A DNA stretch of 43,627 nucleotides, taken from an uncultured Eubacteriales bacterium (GTDB lineage Bacteria > Bacillota > Clostridia > Christensenellales > Aristaeellaceae). Location of the stretch: contig CADCAS010000008.1 of NCBI GenBank assembly GCA_902799465.1, forward strand, positions 1 to 43,627, read 5' to 3'. A program made the translations under genes and the position numbers. The notes beneath the pieces were generated by a model. The model had not been told where the DNA came from. It saw only the letters and a list, made by a program, of their open reading frames with translations, and searched no databases. Below, one piece after another: positions 41,597 to 43,627 of the stretch (its first letter is position 1; each line of letters starts with the position of its first letter).

Positions 41597-43099
41597 ATGA
41601 ACATCCAGCAGGCCAAGGCGCAGATCAAGTATGCGGTGGAGGCGTATCTGACCACGGACGAATACGGCGAACCGGCGATCCCGGTGGAGCGCCAGCGCCC
41701 GATCTTTCTGATGGGCGCGCCGGGCATCGGCAAGACGGACATCATGGCCCAGATCGCCCAGGAGCTGGACATCGGCCTGGTGGCCTACTCCATGACCCAC
41801 CACACCCGCCAGAGCGCGCTGGGCCTGCCGTTCATCGTGGAGAAGGAATACGGGGGCGAGCGCTACAGCGTGTCGGAGTACACGATGTCGGAGATCATCG
41901 CCTCCATCTACGACTGCATGGCGGCCACGGGGGTGGACAGGGGCATACTGTTTTTAGACGAGATCAACTGCGTCTCCGAGACGCTGGCCCCGTCGATGCT
42001 GCAATTTCTGCAATACAAGACCTTCGGGCGGCACCGCGTGCCGCAGGGCTGGATCATCGTCACTGCGGGCAATCCCCCGGAGTACAACAATTCGGTGCGG
42101 GAGTTCGACATCGTCACCTGGGACCGCATGAAGCGCATCGACGTGGAGCCGGACTACGGCGTGTGGAAGACCTACGCCGCCGAGAAGGGCGTGCACCCTG
42201 CCGTGACCAGCTATCTGGAGATCCATCCCCAGGATTTCTACCTGATCGAGTCCACCGTGGACGGCAAGCGGTTCGTCACCGCCCGCGGCTGGGTGGACCT
42301 GTCGGACATGATGAAGCTGTACGAGCGGCGCGGCTTCCCGGTGGACGAGACCCTGACCCGGCAGTACCTCCAGAACGACCGGGTGGCCAAGAGCTTCACC
42401 ATGTACTGCGCCCTGTTCAACAAGTACCGCTCCGACTACCAGATCGAGCACATCCTCTCGGGCGAGGTCTCCGACGCCATACGCGAGCGCGCCATGAACG
42501 CTCGCTTCGACGAGCGGCTGAGCCTGCTGAGCCTGCTGCTGGACGGCGTGGGCGGCGATCTGAGCCGGGTGGGGGTGGAGATGCAGGCGCGGTCCGTCGT
42601 GGCCGAGCAGCTCCGCGCCCGCAGGGCCGTTCTCGCTGACGCCGGGACCGAGGCCGCCGCGCGCATCGTCAGCGAGGCCGCCGAGACCGTGCGCCGTCAC
42701 GCCGGGCAGCGCCGCCGCGCCAACGCCCTGAACGCCGAGCAGGGCCGGGTCGCCCGCGCCGCCGCGTCTCAGCTGGAGGAGATGGCCGGACGGCTGGACG
42801 ATCAGACCCCGCCCTTTGACCGGCTCAAGGCCCTGTTCGCGGAGCGGGGAGAGGCCCTCAACGCCGACGCGGCCCGGGTCCGCGCCCGTCTGGACAACAT
42901 GTTCGCCTTCTGCGAGACCGCCTTCCCAGAGGGCCAGGAGCTGCTGATCCTGGTCACCGAGCTGACCGCCTCGCCCGCCGCCGCCCGCTTCATCGCCCGC
43001 TACGGCTGCGACGCCTACTACAAGCACTCCCACGACCTCATGTTCCACGAGCGCCGCAACGAGCTCCGCCGCGAGATCGAGCGGGTGCGGCTGGAGTGA
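41597..43099 (+). CDS. MoxR-family AAA+ ATPase
   Basis: A 500-residue ATPase. Residues about 5-270 form the AAA+ module: Walker A MGAPGIGKTDIMAQIA, Walker B GILFLDEINCVSETLAPSML, sensor 1 IIVTAGNPPEYNNS and the arginine-containing TWDRMKRIDVEPDY. The remaining part is a helical, Ala/Arg-rich region (about 330-460) that looks like a coiled coil and is longer than in simple MoxR proteins. MoxR ATPases act as chaperones for metal insertion or complex assembly together with a VWA partner; here the partner gene precedes it. ATG 41597 follows AAAGGAG by 7 bases. The client is unknown. Confidence 0.92.
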   Translation: MNIQQAKAQIKYAVEAYLTTDEYGEPAIPVERQRPIFLMGAPGIGKTDIMAQIAQELDIGLVAYSMTHHTRQSALGLPFIVEKEYGGERYSVSEYTMSEIIASIYDCMAATGVDRGILFLDEINCVSETLAPSMLQFLQYKTFGRHRVPQGWIIVTAGNPPEYNNSVREFDIVTWDRMKRIDVEPDYGVWKTYAAEKGVHPAVTSYLEIHPQDFYLIESTVDGKRFVTARGWVDLSDMMKLYERRGFPVDETLTRQYLQNDRVAKSFTMYCALFNKYRSDYQIEHILSGEVSDAIRERAMNARFDERLSLLSLLLDGVGGDLSRVGVEMQARSVVAEQLRARRAVLADAGTEAAARIVSEAAETVRRHAGQRRRANALNAEQGRVARAAASQLEEMAGRLDDQTPPFDRLKALFAERGEALNADAARVRARLDNMFAFCETAFPEGQELLILVTELTASPAAARFIARYGCDAYYKHSHDLMFHERRNELRREIERVRLE

Positions 43100-43535
43100 G
43101 GGAGTAGGGAACAGGCAACAGGGAACAGGGAACAGGGAACAGGCAACAGGCAACAGGCAACAGGGAACAGGCAGCAGGGAACAGGCAACAGGGAACAGGC
43201 AACAGGGAACAGGCAACAGGGAACAGGAATGGCCGCTGCCGCGCGTCGTAGGGGCGGCGATGTGCCGCCCGCCCGATGCCGAAGCATTCGGTACGACTGG
43301 AGTGAGGGAATAAAGGGAACAGGGAACAGGGAACAGGCAACAGGGAACAGGCAACAGGGAACAGGAATGGACGATGCCGCGCGTCGTAGGGGCGGCGATG
43401 CGCCGCCTGCCCGATGCCGAAGCATTCGGTACGACTGGAGTGAGGGAATAAAGGGAACAGGGAACAGGAAACAGGAATGGACGATGCCGCGCGCGCCGCA
43501 GGGGCGGCGATGCGCCGCCCGCCCGATACGAGCCT
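43100..43535. repeat. Heptamer array and threefold tandem repeat (element 16)
   Basis: About seventeen GGGAACA/GGCAACA units at 7-bp period (43105-43227) are followed by three copies of a block with a type A half core (GTAGGGGCGGCGATGYGCCG) starting at 43228, 43366 and 43476. Copies one and two end with CATTCGGTACGACTGGAGTG and AGGGAATAAA, then further heptamers. The segment CTGGAGTGAGGGA in these copies equals the end of the MoxR gene (43089-43101). No complementary right arm is seen. Confidence 0.88.
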
Positions 43536-43600
43536 TTTCACTTTTTTCTGTAAATAGCTTCAAAACTGTGATAGAATAACAATATCACGGAGGTAAGGAC

Positions 43601-43627
43601 ATGGGCAGAAAAAGGAAAAGCGCACTG
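43601..43627 (+). CDS. Start of an unidentified gene cut by the window edge
   Basis: An ATG at 43601 stands behind GGAGGTAAGGAC and opens the reading frame MGRKRKSAL up to the last base. The basic start says nothing firm about function. A possible extended -10 (TGATAGAAT, 43569-43577) precedes it by about 24 bases. Confidence 0.6.

Noticed and set aside
43100..43535. CRISPR-like array
   Set aside because: The repeats are 7-bp units without unique spacers, the larger blocks are near-identical tandem copies, and no cas gene is near.
43018..43563. Minus-strand frames with repeated CLFPVACSLLPVPC peptides
   Set aside because: They are translations of the heptamer array; a 7-bp unit gives a repeating 7-residue peptide in every open frame.

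Overview
This is a GC-rich Clostridia-type (Bacillota) chromosome segment with compact operons, strong sigma-A promoters of the TTGNNN-17-TATAAT kind, and AGGAGG-type ribosome binding sites. The yerC-pcrA pair, the L10-leader/rplJL and rpmG-secE-nusG-rplKA clusters, the acetylase-type lysine/DAP pathway (dapA, dapB, dapH) and a pyrophosphate-type phosphofructokinase fit an anaerobic, probably gut-associated clostridial lineage. That assignment is inference from gene content. No rRNA or tRNA gene, phage region or CRISPR array was seen.

Layout, left to right. 145-9033: a sugar (probably pentose) uptake and catabolism operon on the minus strand (binding protein, terminator, DUF2291 protein, ATPase, permease, fucose-isomerase-type enzyme, two-gene transketolase), with a divergent LacI regulator. 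9083-10972: an IS3-family element inserted inside a heptamer repeat. 11373-17993 (plus): yerC, pcrA, rplJL, then rpmG-secE-nusG-rplKA. 18116-24021 (minus): a secreted L,D-transpeptidase and an aldolase-TRAP transporter operon. 24410-28849 (minus): phosphofructokinase and dapA-dapB-dapH. 29411-32440 (plus): VanW-domain protein and PRPP synthetase. 32512-35450 (minus): ferredoxin-like aldo/keto reductase and an amino-acid ABC permease/ATPase pair. 35842-43099 (plus): a secreted flavin reductase, then a MarR-type regulator, a VWA/metallopeptidase-like protein and a MoxR ATPase. A new gene starts at 43601 and runs off the window.

The most striking non-coding feature is a family of about seventeen intergenic elements. 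Each is bracketed by arrays of a 7-bp unit; the left arm of an element is the reverse complement of its own right arm, although the unit differs between elements (GGGAACA, GGGAATT, AGGAATT, GAGAATG, GGGAGTA, GGCAACA and others). Between the arms sit interchangeable hairpin cores of at least three kinds. Elements occur inside operons as well as between them, one is nested in another, one carries the IS3 insertion, one contains a 119-bp MITE, and one has expanded to three tandem copies. This modular repeat system is the best candidate here for something not well described. Other notable items are the ribosomal-protein gene order (rplJL before rpmG-secE-nusG-rplKA and not followed by rpoB), a structured leader RNA candidate upstream of dapA, iterated TGTCC-N7-GGGG sites in the IS3 element, and 9-bp direct repeats framing the MarR-type promoter.
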